64,000 nt of DNA from Pseudomonadales bacterium (GTDB taxonomy: Bacteria; Pseudomonadota; Gammaproteobacteria; Pseudomonadales; Pseudohongiellaceae), in the NCBI GenBank assembly GCA_022819645.1, contig JAJEGU010000003.1, forward strand, positions 62,001 to 126,000, read 5' to 3'. The notes under the pieces were generated by a model, which saw only the letters and a list, made by a program, of their open reading frames with translations, had not been told where the DNA came from and did no database searches. This document shows, piece by piece, positions 9,179-17,700 of this stretch (positions are counted from its first letter, which is position 1; each line of letters opens with the position of its first letter). Both the position numbers and the translations under genes were made by a program.

Positions 9179-9516
9179 GCGGCAACAACACCCTGGCGCA
9201 ACTCGAAGCGACCCTGGAAGCGCGCAAATCGGCCGCGCCGGAAGAATCCTATGTGGCGAGCCTGTACCAGAGCGGATTGAACAAGATCCTGGAAAAGGTG
9301 GGCGAGGAAGCCATCGAAGTCATTCTCGCCGCCAGGGATGCGGAGAACGGCGGCGCCGAGCAGCGCAGGGAGGTCGTGGCGGAAACCGCGGACCTCTGGT
9401 TTCACAGTATGGTCATGCTCTGCAGCCTCGGTCTGAGCCAGGGGGATGTGTTGGCCGAACTGAAAAAACGATTTAACATGTCGGGTCACGAAGAGAAATC
9501 TTCACGGGAGGCATAA
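9175..9516 (+). CDS. hisE: Phosphoribosyl-ATP pyrophosphatase HisE
   Basis: Second enzyme of histidine synthesis, hydrolysing PR-ATP to PR-AMP; a small all-alpha MazG-like fold of 113 residues. Conserved blocks [17 protein letters not shown] and [13 protein letters not shown] carry the Mg-binding Glu/Asp residues. It is coupled to hisI by an ATGA overlap. The hisI-hisE pair sitting between ubiB and tatA is usual in pseudomonad-like gammaproteobacteria. Confidence 0.95.
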   Translation: MSGNNTLAQLEATLEARKSAAPEESYVASLYQSGLNKILEKVGEEAIEVILAARDAENGGAEQRREVVAETADLWFHSMVMLCSLGLSQGDVLAELKKRFNMSGHEEKSSREA

Positions 9517-9517
9517 C

Positions 9518-9763
9518 ATGGGTATCGGTGGAATAGGCATCTGGCAACTTCTGATCATCCTCTTGATTGTGGTAATGCTGTTTGGCACCAAGAAACTTCG
9601 CACGCTCGGCTCCGACCTCGGCGGCGCCCTGAAAGGATTCCGCAATGCCATGAAGGATGAGGACCCGGAAGGGAAAGGCAAGCAGGATGAAATCGAAGAC
9701 CAGACCGCGCCCGCGGGGGTTGAACCCGTCGGCGCCGCATCCAAGGCCGCCAAGAGCGAGTAG
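9518..9763 (+). CDS. tatA: Twin-arginine translocase subunit TatA
   Basis: 81-residue pore-forming subunit of the Tat system, which exports folded proteins. It shows the expected short N-terminus, one transmembrane helix ([20 protein letters not shown]), the FG-KKLR hinge, an amphipathic helix ([17 protein letters not shown]) and an acidic tail. It begins one base after the hisE stop, with GGGAGG just upstream (9507-9512). Confidence 0.96.
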   Translation: MGIGGIGIWQLLIILLIVVMLFGTKKLRTLGSDLGGALKGFRNAMKDEDPEGKGKQDEIEDQTAPAGVEPVGAASKAAKSE

Positions 9764-9798
9764 CGCACCGGCGGATCACTCCGGCGCGGGGCTGGCGC

Positions 9799-10308
9799 AT
9801 GCCCAGTATCCATTCAACTGAACTGCTGCTGATCCTGGTGGTCGCGCTGCTCGTGATCGGGCCCGAGCGGCTGCCGGCGGCCATTCGCACGGCAAGCCTC
9901 TGGGTCGGTCGTTTCCGGCGCAGTTTCTACAAGGTCAAATCCGAGATTGAACGCGAACTCAATGCCGACGAAGTCCGGCGGCAGTTGCACAATGAATCGG
10001 TGCTTGCCGATATCCGGGACGCCAAGTCCGATGTGCAGAAAGTCGCCGGTGAAGCGCGCAGTTCGGTGAACAAGATCGTCAATTCAAAGGATTTCGACCC
10101 CGGCGCCTCCCCCGCCACCGAAGAGCAACAACGAAATGCCGCGCTGGAAAGGGAGGCTGCAATGAGTGGAGCGGGGGCGGAGACGGAGATTGGGACCGAA
10201 TCGGAAGCCGAAACCCAATCCGGCGCTGGCGCCGAAGCCGGTTCTGAAGAGCGCGAACCGCAAGCCTCCCCCGCCACCACTGAAACCACCGCCGAAACTG
10301 TCAAATGA
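9799..10308 (+). CDS. tatB: Twin-arginine translocase subunit TatB
   Basis: 169-residue TatB, which with TatC forms the Tat signal-peptide receptor. The N-terminal helix ELLLILVVALLVIGPERLP contains the family GPERLP motif. An amphipathic helix and a long Glu/Ala/Thr-rich tail follow. The stop overlaps tatC by four bases (ATGA). Confidence 0.94.
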   Translation: MPSIHSTELLLILVVALLVIGPERLPAAIRTASLWVGRFRRSFYKVKSEIERELNADEVRRQLHNESVLADIRDAKSDVQKVAGEARSSVNKIVNSKDFDPGASPATEEQQRNAALEREAAMSGAGAETEIGTESEAETQSGAGAEAGSEEREPQASPATTETTAETVK

Positions 10309-11069
10309 CCTCGGCTGAAGACGAGAAGGAACTGACCCTGATCGACCATCTGGTCGAATTGCGCGATCGGATCATGAAATCCCTGATCGCCGTGGTGGTG
10401 CTCTTTCTTGCCCTGTTCTACTTTGCCAATGACATCTACACCTATGTTGCCAGCCCGCTGATCTCCGCGTTGCCCGAAGGCACAAGCATGATCGCGGTGG
10501 ACCCCACCTCGCCTTTTTTCGCGCCTTTCAAGCTGACTTTCTACGCGGCGGTGTTTCTTGCCGCGCCCTACATCCTCTACCAGATGTGGTCATTCATCGC
10601 GCCGGGCCTGTACAAGAATGAAAAGAAGCTCGCCATTCCGCTGTTCATTTCCAGTGTGGTGCTGTTCTACGCCGGCATCGCCTTCGCCCGCTATGTGCTG
10701 TTCGGCATCGTGTTCCGCTTTTTTATCTCGGTGGCCCCGGAAGGCATCCAGGTGGCGCCGGATATCAGCAGCTTCCTGAGTTTCGCCCTGACAATCTTCC
10801 TCGCCTTCGGTCTGGCCTTCGAGATTCCCATTGCGGTCTATCTCTGCATCTGGGCCGGCCTCGCCGAACCCGAAGCCCTGGCCGGCAAACGACCCTACGT
10901 GGTAGTGGGTTGTTTCGTCGTCGCCATGCTGCTCACGCCCCCGGATCCCTTCACCCAGTCCATGCTCGCCCTGCCCATGTGGGCTCTGTTCGAACTCGGC
11001 ATCGTAGCCGGTAAAATGGCCCGCAGGCGACAACAGGAAGACGAGGCGAACGAGGCGCAGTCGGTGTAA
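10305..11069 (+). CDS. tatC: Twin-arginine translocase subunit TatC
   Basis: 254-residue polytopic membrane protein with about six helices, the core of the Tat receptor. It begins with the acidic DEKELTLIDHLVELRDR motif, in which Glu and Arg contact the twin-arginine signal. It also shows FAPFKLTFYAAVFLAAPYILYQ and a loop before helix 5 typical of TatC. Last gene of a probable ubiB-hisIE-tatABC run; I see no strong terminator after it. Confidence 0.97.
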   Translation: MTSAEDEKELTLIDHLVELRDRIMKSLIAVVVLFLALFYFANDIYTYVASPLISALPEGTSMIAVDPTSPFFAPFKLTFYAAVFLAAPYILYQMWSFIAPGLYKNEKKLAIPLFISSVVLFYAGIAFARYVLFGIVFRFFISVAPEGIQVAPDISSFLSFALTIFLAFGLAFEIPIAVYLCIWAGLAEPEALAGKRPYVVVGCFVVAMLLTPPDPFTQSMLALPMWALFELGIVAGKMARRRQQEDEANEAQSV

Positions 11070-11121
11070 TCAATGAAAGGATAGCTTCTGCGGCCAGGCT
11101 CCTTGCTTCTGTGCTTACCGG

Positions 11122-11149
11122 TTGACATTTTCCAAAGGAAGAATAAACT
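11122..11149 (+). promoter_or_regulatory. Promoter of the Phd/VapC-like pair
   Basis: A consensus -35 TTGACA (11122-11127) and a -10 TAAACT (11144-11149) lie 16 bases apart, 30 bases before the antitoxin start. The bases after the -10 contain a repeated CTTAG/TTCGAC pattern that could be an autoregulatory operator. Confidence 0.55.
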
Positions 11150-11178
11150 TAGTTCGACTTAGCTAACCGAGTACTCAG

Positions 11179-11430
11179 ATGAATGTCAACATGCACGAGG
11201 CGAAATCGCAACTCTCCCGTCTGGCTGAACTCGTTCACCAGGGCGAAGAGGTCGTGATTTGCAAGGCGGGTGAGCCATGGCTGCGGTTATTGCCGTATAA
11301 CGAATGCCCGCAAGAGCGGAAACCCGGCCGATTGAAAGGGCAGATCTGGATGTCTGATGATTTCGAGGATGAGGACGAGGAACTTGCCGAAGCCGTGGAG
11401 AATTCGAAGATTTTCCCGGACGAGGGCTGA
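11179..11430 (+). CDS. Phd/YefM-family antitoxin
   Basis: 83-residue antitoxin with the Phd/YefM fold signature MNVNMHEAKSQLSRLAELVHQGEEVVICKAGEPWLRL, the DNA-binding part, and an acidic C-terminus that would wrap the toxin. It neutralises the PIN toxin encoded two bases downstream and probably represses their shared promoter. Confidence 0.9.
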   Translation: MNVNMHEAKSQLSRLAELVHQGEEVVICKAGEPWLRLLPYNECPQERKPGRLKGQIWMSDDFEDEDEELAEAVENSKIFPDEG

Positions 11431-11432
11431 CG

Positions 11433-11813
11433 ATGAGTCGGCTGTTGCTGGACACCCATTCACTCCTTTGGTGGCTGAGCGATGTTCCCAAGTTGGCTGA
11501 GGGTGCACGGACCGCAATCGCCAATCCAGGAAACGATGTCTTTGTTAGCGCGGTCAGCGGATGGGAAATCTCCGCGAAGCGGGCCAAGGGGCGGATAACC
11601 GCACCAGAAAATCTGGCCGCACTGATCGAAGAGGAAGGATTCACCCATTTGCCGTTGTCCTTCCATCACGCCGAACAGGCGGGATGTCTCCCGCCACACC
11701 ATCGCGACCCGATCGACCGGATGCTTGTCGCCCAGGCCCAGGTAGAGAAACTGATCATCGTGACCAGAGATGCGTCCATCCCGCTCTATGGCGTCCGAAC
11801 GATGGCCGCGTAA
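11433..11813 (+). CDS. PIN-domain toxin (VapC-like)
   Basis: 126-residue PIN-domain ribonuclease toxin. The acidic Mg-binding residues are visible: LLLDTHSLLWW (first Asp), AVSGWEISAKRAKG (Glu), and DPIDRMLVAQAQ and TRDASI (further Asp). These are typical of the PIN toxins that pair with Phd-type antitoxins. Its target is probably tRNA or rRNA, as in the family, but cannot be read from sequence. Confidence 0.9.
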   Translation: MSRLLLDTHSLLWWLSDVPKLAEGARTAIANPGNDVFVSAVSGWEISAKRAKGRITAPENLAALIEEEGFTHLPLSFHHAEQAGCLPPHHRDPIDRMLVAQAQVEKLIIVTRDASIPLYGVRTMAA

Positions 11814-11928
11814 CTTGCGGTCGCAAGGAAACCGGGCAATCCCCCAATAGACACCCATCCTACCAGATCAGGAATCTCCAACACCTTTGGTCCGAGGATT
11901 TCGGGTATCTTTTTGCTACGCCGCCCGT

Positions 11929-12113
11929 GCCAGCACCGGCAAGGGCCTGCGCCCAAGCTTCTCCAGCGCCATGCCGCCCACCGAGGCCGAGCCGCTGTTC
12001 GCAAGAATGGTGGCAACCGCCGCGGCCCGCCATCCCGCCACCAGAAGCGGCGTCTTCGCCGCCAACATGCAAATTTCCTGGAAAACGACGGGCCGGTGAG
12101 TTTTATCCTGCGC
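11929..12113 (+). pseudogene. Decayed C-terminal fragment of dtd
   Basis: This stretch encodes about 60 residues nearly identical to the C-terminal half of the intact dtd gene at 18871-19305 (STGKGLRPSFSSAMPP, MVATAAARHPATRSGVFAA). The DNA also matches closely. One base is missing near 12076 (ATTTCCTGG against ATCTCCCTGG), shifting the frame before the conserved NDGPVSFILR end, and the stop is lost. It is on the strand opposite to the intact gene. The rest of 11814-12251 shows no gene I can support. Confidence 0.85.
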
Positions 12114-12251
12114 GGATTCGCGACCCGCCAGATATGGAGGCATTATGCCGAAACTCGGTGTGAATGGGTTCTCCCGATTGCTTCTCATGGCTGCGGCTCC
12201 GTGAAGTTCCCGGCCGATCCGGTAGTTCCGGCCAAGCCTGGTCGCTCAAGG

Positions 12252-12602
12252 CTATGCTTCGCGAGGGTCGTCGTGATTGGTCAGCTTATGATATTGGCGG
12301 TGCAGCCAGACCTTGTACTTGTGGTGGTGGGCGAACTCCACAAATATGCGGGAAAAAACCAGCACCTGAAACAAGTGGAAGCTGATATCCGTCATTACAG
12401 CCGGACCTTTATTTCCCTGCCGAATCGAGTCAAAGCCGCTGATAACTGCTATGAACAAGAGGATAGACAGGGCTTTCCAGCCAAAGTAGCCACTATAGCG
12501 GCCCGTTTTCATATCCCACACAACTGCTGGCAGGAAATTGATCGATGTCATCACGATCAGTACGATCATGAGCGAATCTAGTAGAGTCAGTGGGTATTCC
12601 AT
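12252..12602 (-). CDS. Small membrane protein, candidate bacteriocin immunity protein
   Basis: 116-residue protein with about three hydrophobic segments (residues roughly 8-28, 43-60, 73-92) and a basic, His-rich tail (EFAHHHKYKVWLHRQYHK). An AGGAGAG sequence lies 6-7 bases before the ATG. It follows the double-glycine peptide gene on the same strand at a distance of 155 bases. Small membrane proteins in that position are often immunity proteins; the assignment is inferred from context, not from a recognised family. Confidence 0.6.
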   Translation of the reverse strand: MEYPLTLLDSLMIVLIVMTSINFLPAVVWDMKTGRYSGYFGWKALSILLFIAVISGFDSIRQGNKGPAVMTDISFHLFQVLVFSRIFVEFAHHHKYKVWLHRQYHKLTNHDDPREA

Positions 12603-12676
12603 AATGTTCTCTCCTGAAGAATCCGGTTGATCTCCTATTCAGATTTCCGGTCAGTTTGCAATAAATCCAAAAGATT

Positions 12677-12704
12677 GCCGGGGACGGCATCATCCGTCCC
12701 CGGC
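12677..12704 (-). terminator. Strong hairpin between peptide gene and membrane-protein gene
   Basis: A perfect 11-bp GC-rich stem (GCCGGGGACGG paired with CCGTCCCCGGC) closes a six-base loop. On the minus strand it is followed by CAATCTTTTGG rather than a clean U-tract. It may be a leaky terminator or processing site that sets peptide expression above that of the downstream gene. Confidence 0.55.
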
Positions 12705-12757
12705 TTGAATGTGCGTTACATCTTCGACAGAGCAATTTTGTTGCTATAACAACCCTG

Positions 12758-13039
12758 TCACGATGAATACCACCTTGGCATCCGGCCTGTTGCCTGGTCG
12801 CTCAGCACCATGCTCCCAACGGAATACGCCCCGAACATCAGTCTGCTGGCGCCCGTGGCCACAGCCGCCACGCCGCCATACACGCCTGATGCAGCGCCAA
12901 GAAGCCCGCCGACAACCGCTCCTTGTATTCCGGCATCGCTGTAGCCGTTGATAGCTCCCCCGATAGCGCCTATCGCAATTGATACATGCAATACTCCGCC
13001 ATCCACCTGCTCCATCTCTTCGTACGTAAGTTCTCTCAT
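12758..13039 (-). CDS. Double-glycine-leader bacteriocin-like peptide precursor
   Basis: 93-residue precursor beginning MRELTYEEMEQVDGG, a textbook double-glycine leader (hydrophobic/acidic spacing then GG) cleaved by peptidase-ABC exporters. The remaining 78 residues are very rich in Gly, Ala and Val with repeated GxxxG-like spacing (IAIGAIGGAINGY, GGLLGAASGVYGG), as in pore-forming class II bacteriocins and colicin V-type microcins. AGGAGA is 7 bases before the ATG. No exporter or processing peptidase is in the window, so export would depend on genes elsewhere. Confidence 0.75.
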   Translation of the reverse strand: MRELTYEEMEQVDGGVLHVSIAIGAIGGAINGYSDAGIQGAVVGGLLGAASGVYGGVAAVATGASRLMFGAYSVGSMVLSDQATGRMPRWYSS

Positions 13040-13344
13040 CGATCTTCTCCTGTAGCTGAGTTGAGTTAAGCCTTGCTTGCAGCTAAAGGTTAGTAAAGAT
13101 TTTTCGGACCTGCGTAATTTCGAGCGAAAAAATTTTTGAGGCCCCGAAAATCCCGGATCTGGCGTCCCTTCGACTCTCGTCGGAGCGTAACGGAAGAGCA
13201 AATGAATATTCTTAGTATATCCATAAATTGAAGGAAAATTCCTATTTTCCCTGAACTTCCTGGTCTCCCGCCTCTGCTTCCTGGTGGGACGGCTCGGCCA
13301 GAGCCAGTGAGCGGGCCCGGATTTGCGCTCCACTGCGAGTTCCT

Positions 13345-13390
13345 CGCGCTGGCGGCACAGGAAAATGCCCCGCAGCACCATGGCGGAGGT
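13345..13390 (-). pseudogene. Short fragment of pip (proline iminopeptidase)
   Basis: About 42 bases (CGCGCTGGCGGCACAGGAAA onward) are nearly identical to an internal piece of the intact pip gene near 19862-19906 and encode the same MVLRGIFLCRQR segment on the minus strand. Nothing else of pip is present. The surrounding 13040-13620 otherwise holds AT-rich spacer and an unassigned 75-codon reading frame. Confidence 0.6.
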
Positions 13391-13394
13391 TCAG

Positions 13395-13421
13395 TGGGAC
13401 ACCCATCTGGAGGGTGTCCCA
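13395..13421. repeat. REP-like hairpin (TGGGACACCC type)
   Basis: Inverted repeat TGGGACACCC ... GGGTGTCCCA with an 8-base centre. A sister copy (13807-13830) lies beside a REP-associated transposase remnant, and further partial copies (ATGGGTGTCCC, GGATGTCCCATGGG) occur at 14126-14170. Confidence 0.65.
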
Positions 13422-13622
13422 TTATCCCGCCGAATTTTCTCCCGCGAGACCCCGGGAGTGTCCGCGATGAAGTCGAGCAGGGCCGGAACGGCAAGCGACA
13501 TGAAACGATTCTCGAAGTCCAGCCATGTCACCGCCATGGTTCGTGTCCGCTGTTCCGGCCCCAGGCACGCAACCTGTTCGAAATCATAGGCTGCCTGCAA
13601 AAGTGCGAAGGGCTGCATCTAA

Positions 13623-13712
13623 GAAAGCTCTGATTAAGTCAGAGCTTCGGGAGCAAAACAAAACCACGCTTTTGTTTTGCGATAATGAAAAACTCCACGG
13701 ATGGAGTTTTTC
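13623..13712. repeat. Composite hairpin repeat, reverse-oriented copy (three modules)
   Basis: Three hairpins in a row: GAAAGCTCTGA/TCAGAGCTTC (13623-13648), GCAAAACAAAA/TTTTGTTTTGC (13653-13680) and GAAAAACTCCA/TGGAGTTTTTC (13687-13712). The same modules in the opposite order occur at 52367-52510 and, in part, at 23233-23313 and 46711-46770. Confidence 0.8.
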
Positions 13713-13806
13713 AGAGAATACCTAAAGGTCCAGGCAGTCAGCGCAACTGGATGATGGAATCAAGAATCGATTACGAGAGGCCATATCGCGACCGGCGTGA
13801 AAATAG

Positions 13807-13830
13807 GGCACCCATCATGTGGGTGTCCCA
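13807..13830. repeat. REP-like hairpin beside transposase remnant
   Basis: GGGCACCCA / TGGGTGTCCC with a five-base loop, closely matching the hairpin at 13395-13421. Its position next to the Y1-transposase fragment fits the arrangement of REP elements around REP-associated tyrosine transposases. Confidence 0.6.
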
Positions 13831-13837
13831 TGACTCC

Positions 13838-14000
13838 TCCATGACTCCCTCACCAGCACAATCGCCCGCTTCTGGATATCCAGCATTTTCATCCGCGCCA
13901 GGAGCCAGGATTTGCGGTGGTCGAAGTTTTTGCCGTTATAGTCGTCCTCGCCGCAGAGCAAGACGCGAGGAGCGTAGGAATTCACGGCTGCAAATCCGCT
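13838..14000 (-). pseudogene. Remnant of an IS200/REP-associated (Y1) transposase
   Basis: The minus strand encodes VLLCGEDDYNGKNFDHRKSW followed by LLARMKML. This is the region just before the HUH motif in REP-associated tyrosine transposases (typically FLCGED..TGKNYEHR..W). The HUH and catalytic Tyr parts are absent, so this is a short dead fragment. The remaining DNA up to 14208 contains repeat pieces but no gene I can support. Confidence 0.6.
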
Positions 14001-14208
14001 CTCATCCACGCCCCTGGCCGCTCGATTTCGTTGCATATCCACCAATATCCGCCTCAATCGATCAGCCAGGGGTGCGGCGATAGCGAATTTTCGCTTTCGC
14101 GAATTCCTACGGCGCAGCCTCCTAGATGGGTGTCCCGTGGAAGCCCGTCGTTGAGTGGATGTCCCATGGGTTTGGACCCTGTGCTTACAATTGCTGACTT
14201 GATGGGAA

Positions 14209-14760
14209 TCAAGTACCAATAGCATCTGATTTAAACTGTAACCCATCTTTCAGTTCAGATATTTTGAACACAAAAGAAAAACCTTTATAAGCGTTATCTC
14301 TGAGAAATTTTTCAGGAATCAGTTTTTTTTCTTGCTCTTTCAATTCGTATGGATAAGCGACTATCAAGAAAGGTTTAGGATTATTGTATCCGATAACAAG
14401 TTTCGTACCTTTAGATATGACCCCTTCAATAGTTGCTGAATATCGTGCGTCAAAATCGACACCAATTAGTGTATTAATATCTCTTTTTGTGATATATATA
14501 TCACCTTCTTGTGGTGATCTCACTGTCGGACCTAGCATAGACCATTCATACTCTCTAGCCGCTTCAATGTTTTCTTCAGTTAGTACGTTTGGTATTGCTA
14601 TAATGTCATGCACAGTCCTAGATTCTCGAAGACGTTTTTTTACGCTTTTTCGGCTAAGTATCCAATCTTGGATTTTTCTTAGTTCTTCAAGTGTTCTTGA
14701 TTTCCTCATTTGTTTTCTCTCAAAATTGCAAACCAATGTTATCCGATTTAAAAATTCCAC
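14209..14760 (-). CDS. AT-rich hypothetical protein, candidate immunity protein of the upstream toxin
   Basis: 183 codons from the longest start; a second ATG 18 codons in (MRKSRTLEELRKIQDW) may be the real one. The product is charged and mostly soluble, with lysine-rich codon usage quite unlike the GC-rich neighbours. It starts only 37 bases after the 3' end of the large secreted gene (14798) on the same strand, and that gene's 3' part is equally AT-rich. This is the usual geometry of a polymorphic-toxin immunity gene. I recognise no domain; the immunity role is inferred. Confidence 0.55.
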   Translation of the reverse strand: MEFLNRITLVCNFERKQMRKSRTLEELRKIQDWILSRKSVKKRLRESRTVHDIIAIPNVLTEENIEAAREYEWSMLGPTVRSPQEGDIYITKRDINTLIGVDFDARYSATIEGVISKGTKLVIGYNNPKPFLIVAYPYELKEQEKKLIPEKFLRDNAYKGFSFVFKISELKDGLQFKSDAIGT

Positions 14761-14797
14761 AGTCTTCCCAAAAATTCAAATTTGCATCCACCACTTA

Positions 14798-17700
14798 TCA
14801 AAAATCAAAGCTCCAAACCCTTCCTGTTGGTATCGCCGGAGTTGCCACTGTCCATTCATACCCTCCTCCAGGCAATTTCTCACCATTTTGACAATTAATT
14901 GGTTTAACTATTCCGGGTCCACGCACAACTTGGTTAAATGCCCCATCTTGTCTGCTGTATACAAATAAGACATATGCGTTTATAGGGAAATTACAAATTG
15001 CCAATTCGCTGCGAGCAGTTCGCCCATTAAAATAGTAGCTCTTTGTGAGATATCCGGTTCCTATACCTCGTCCAAGTATGCGGGTATCAGCAATCATCTT
15101 CGCGGCAGCACTTTGCGTGTAGTGAAAGAAATGATCAATTAGATCATGCTCAATTATATCTTGTGCTGCTGTAAAATCATACATTTGCAGGAAAATGTAT
15201 ACATATACTGGCCAGAATAGATCATTCCAGCCAAATTCGCCGGGTTGAGGCAGATCGGCAGTAGTGCAAACAACAAAACATCTCGTATCAATTAAGCTCT
15301 CAAATAGCCCCGGAATGCCATAGTATCCTTCAATTATCGAAATCCATTCGGAGTTCTGTGACAGCCCATTTTTCAGTATGGAGTCGATCTCAAGGCTGAA
15401 TTTATAGGCATCTTGGTTAAAATTCGAGTAATCATACCTTCTCCTTTGATTATCTTCCGAAACAATGCTATCCGGCTCTTGGTTTGATTTTTCAAACCAG
15501 CCATTTTCCTCAGCTTTCAACTCAAAATAAGAACTGTTTGCCATAAATCCACCAAATTCTTGAAGAAATTGGACAAAGGGTTTGTCAAATTCCGTATATC
15601 CAAGCACATTTCCTCTTGGAATTTTGCTCCCATAGATAAGAACATTGGAACGACCAGTGACATGGTTTTCCAATCCACCGATATACAGATCCGGTACACC
15701 ATCCATATTCATTTCTACAATTTCAAGATCGAATGACAAATGTTCCTCCAAGTTGAAACCGTCATCCATAGCTTCTTTAGAATCTATCCTCTGAACTATA
15801 TTGTAGAAATGAGTTGGTTCATTGGACTGTTTCAGATAAAAGCCAGCGACTCCAGGAACAACAGAGTTGTCATAGATTCTTGCTATGTAGATGTCATCGG
15901 AATTTGGCTTTCCGTAAGCGACATACTGATCGTCGAATCCTAGCAGCTCCCGCCGTCTCAGATCTGTTCCATTGACACATTCGTCTACATTGGAGACACC
16001 ATCATTGTCTGTGTCAGTATTACCTCCGTCAGTCGAGTCTTGTGGGTCAAATCCGAAGGCGGTCTCACAGCTGTCCGGCATTCCGTCACCATCAGAGTCC
16101 GGCGGCGGAGCGGATACCGTAATCGTTGCTGCTGGCCCGCAATCCGGTTTGCTCTCTGTGCCACTACAAGCGAAAACATTGAATTCCGAGGAACCGACAG
16201 GCAATTTTAATTGTTTGATCGACCGTGCGGAGAAAGATTTCGCGAGAGGACCATTGGTGCCGCGACCAAGGTACACCAAGTATCCCGTCGGAGTTGTACC
16301 GGACGAAGGGGCGTCCCATGTCAATGTCACGTTGCCGTCAATACTTGGGTTCGGAGCGGCTTTCAGGTTTTCAGGAGCGGCGGGAGCATTTTCGGCCGTC
16401 GAACTTGCCTTGGCGGTTACCGCTGCTGTTGTGCCGACCGCGGCGCCGATCGAGTTTTCGCAAATGACCGAGAATCGATAAATGCCATCGAAAAACGGCC
16501 CGAATCCCGACAGGGAGCCGCTGGTTTCCAACTGTCCGCGGTCAGTGAGTAAACAGACGGTTGCGCCAGTGCTGGTCCATGTCAGCGTTGCCTCTCCGAC
16601 ATGGGAGACAACCGTTGCGGGGCTGAAGCTCGCGGTGACCGTTGGCAAGGCCACGGCAGTCAGTTCAACAGTTTGACTGACGGTGCCTCCGGCGCCGGTG
16701 CAACTGATAGTCAGTTCGTGGTCCCCGGCGGAAAACGGTCCCTCTGTCCGATCCCCACTCGTTGGAAGGTCGGTGCTGCCGAACTTGCAGGAAGTCGCAT
16801 TGGTGCTGGACCACGAAACTTCGACTGTTTCCCGATCCGCTACAACGGTGGCGCTGGACAAGCTCACCCGCACCACTGGTGCGGGCACAACAGTCAGAAT
16901 AACCGAATCGCTTGCCGAGCCGCCTGTGCCGGAGCAATTCAAGGTGAAGGTATAGGTTCCCTGTGAATACGGTCCGAGAGAATCGCTGCCGGTAGTGGCG
17001 ACCGGGTCTTCATTGAGCGAACAGGACGTTGCTCCGATGCTGCTCCAGGATAATGTGGATTTTCCGGTTTCGGCTGTGATCGTGGCGGGGCGCAGGTTTA
17101 GTGAAACCGTGGGTCGCGCGGCTGGTTCGGGTTCCACCACCAATGGTGCTGTGTCGCTGGCGGAACCGCCAGTCCCGGAGCAGGTTACGGTGATGTTGTA
17201 GGTTCCTGGTGTTGAATAGGGACCAACCCTGGCGGTACCACCAGTTGCGATGGTGGTTCCATCCCGGGAGCAGGAGGCCGCGTGCTCGCTTCCCCATTTC
17301 AGGGTGGATATTCCGGTGTTCGCCGTGATGGTTGTGGGGTCCAGGCTCACCGTGACCGTCGGCGGCGGCGCCGGTTCCTCGGCGGTGAGCGTGACGGTGT
17401 CGCTGGTCGTGCCGCCCGTGCCGGTGCAACTGACCGTGAATGCGTGGTTTCCGGCGGAAAAGGGTCCGAGATTCGAGACCGTGCCGTTGACTCCCCGCCG
17501 ACTGCCGCCGTAGGAGCAATAGTCACTGTCGCTGCTGGTCCAGGAGAGATTCACGGTGTCCACGTCCGCGACAACCGGGTTTTGGGACAGTGTAGCGGAA
17601 ACCGAAGGCGCGAGCGCGTTGACGGTCCAGTTCACCGTGCTCGTTTTGGAGCCGAGGCGGTTCTTGCAGGCGACGGTGGCGGATTTTGATCCGGCTTCGC

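Noticed and set aside
12676..12706. The 12677-12704 hairpin as a CRISPR or attachment site
   Set aside because: Only one copy, with no spacers or duplicated flanks; it fits a terminator or RNA-stability element.
13391..13618. 75-codon minus-strand frame (MQPFALLQAAYDFEQ...)
   Set aside because: No recognisable domain and no good ribosome site, and its 3' end runs through a REP-like hairpin. Possibly a mobile-element scrap; not enough to call a gene.
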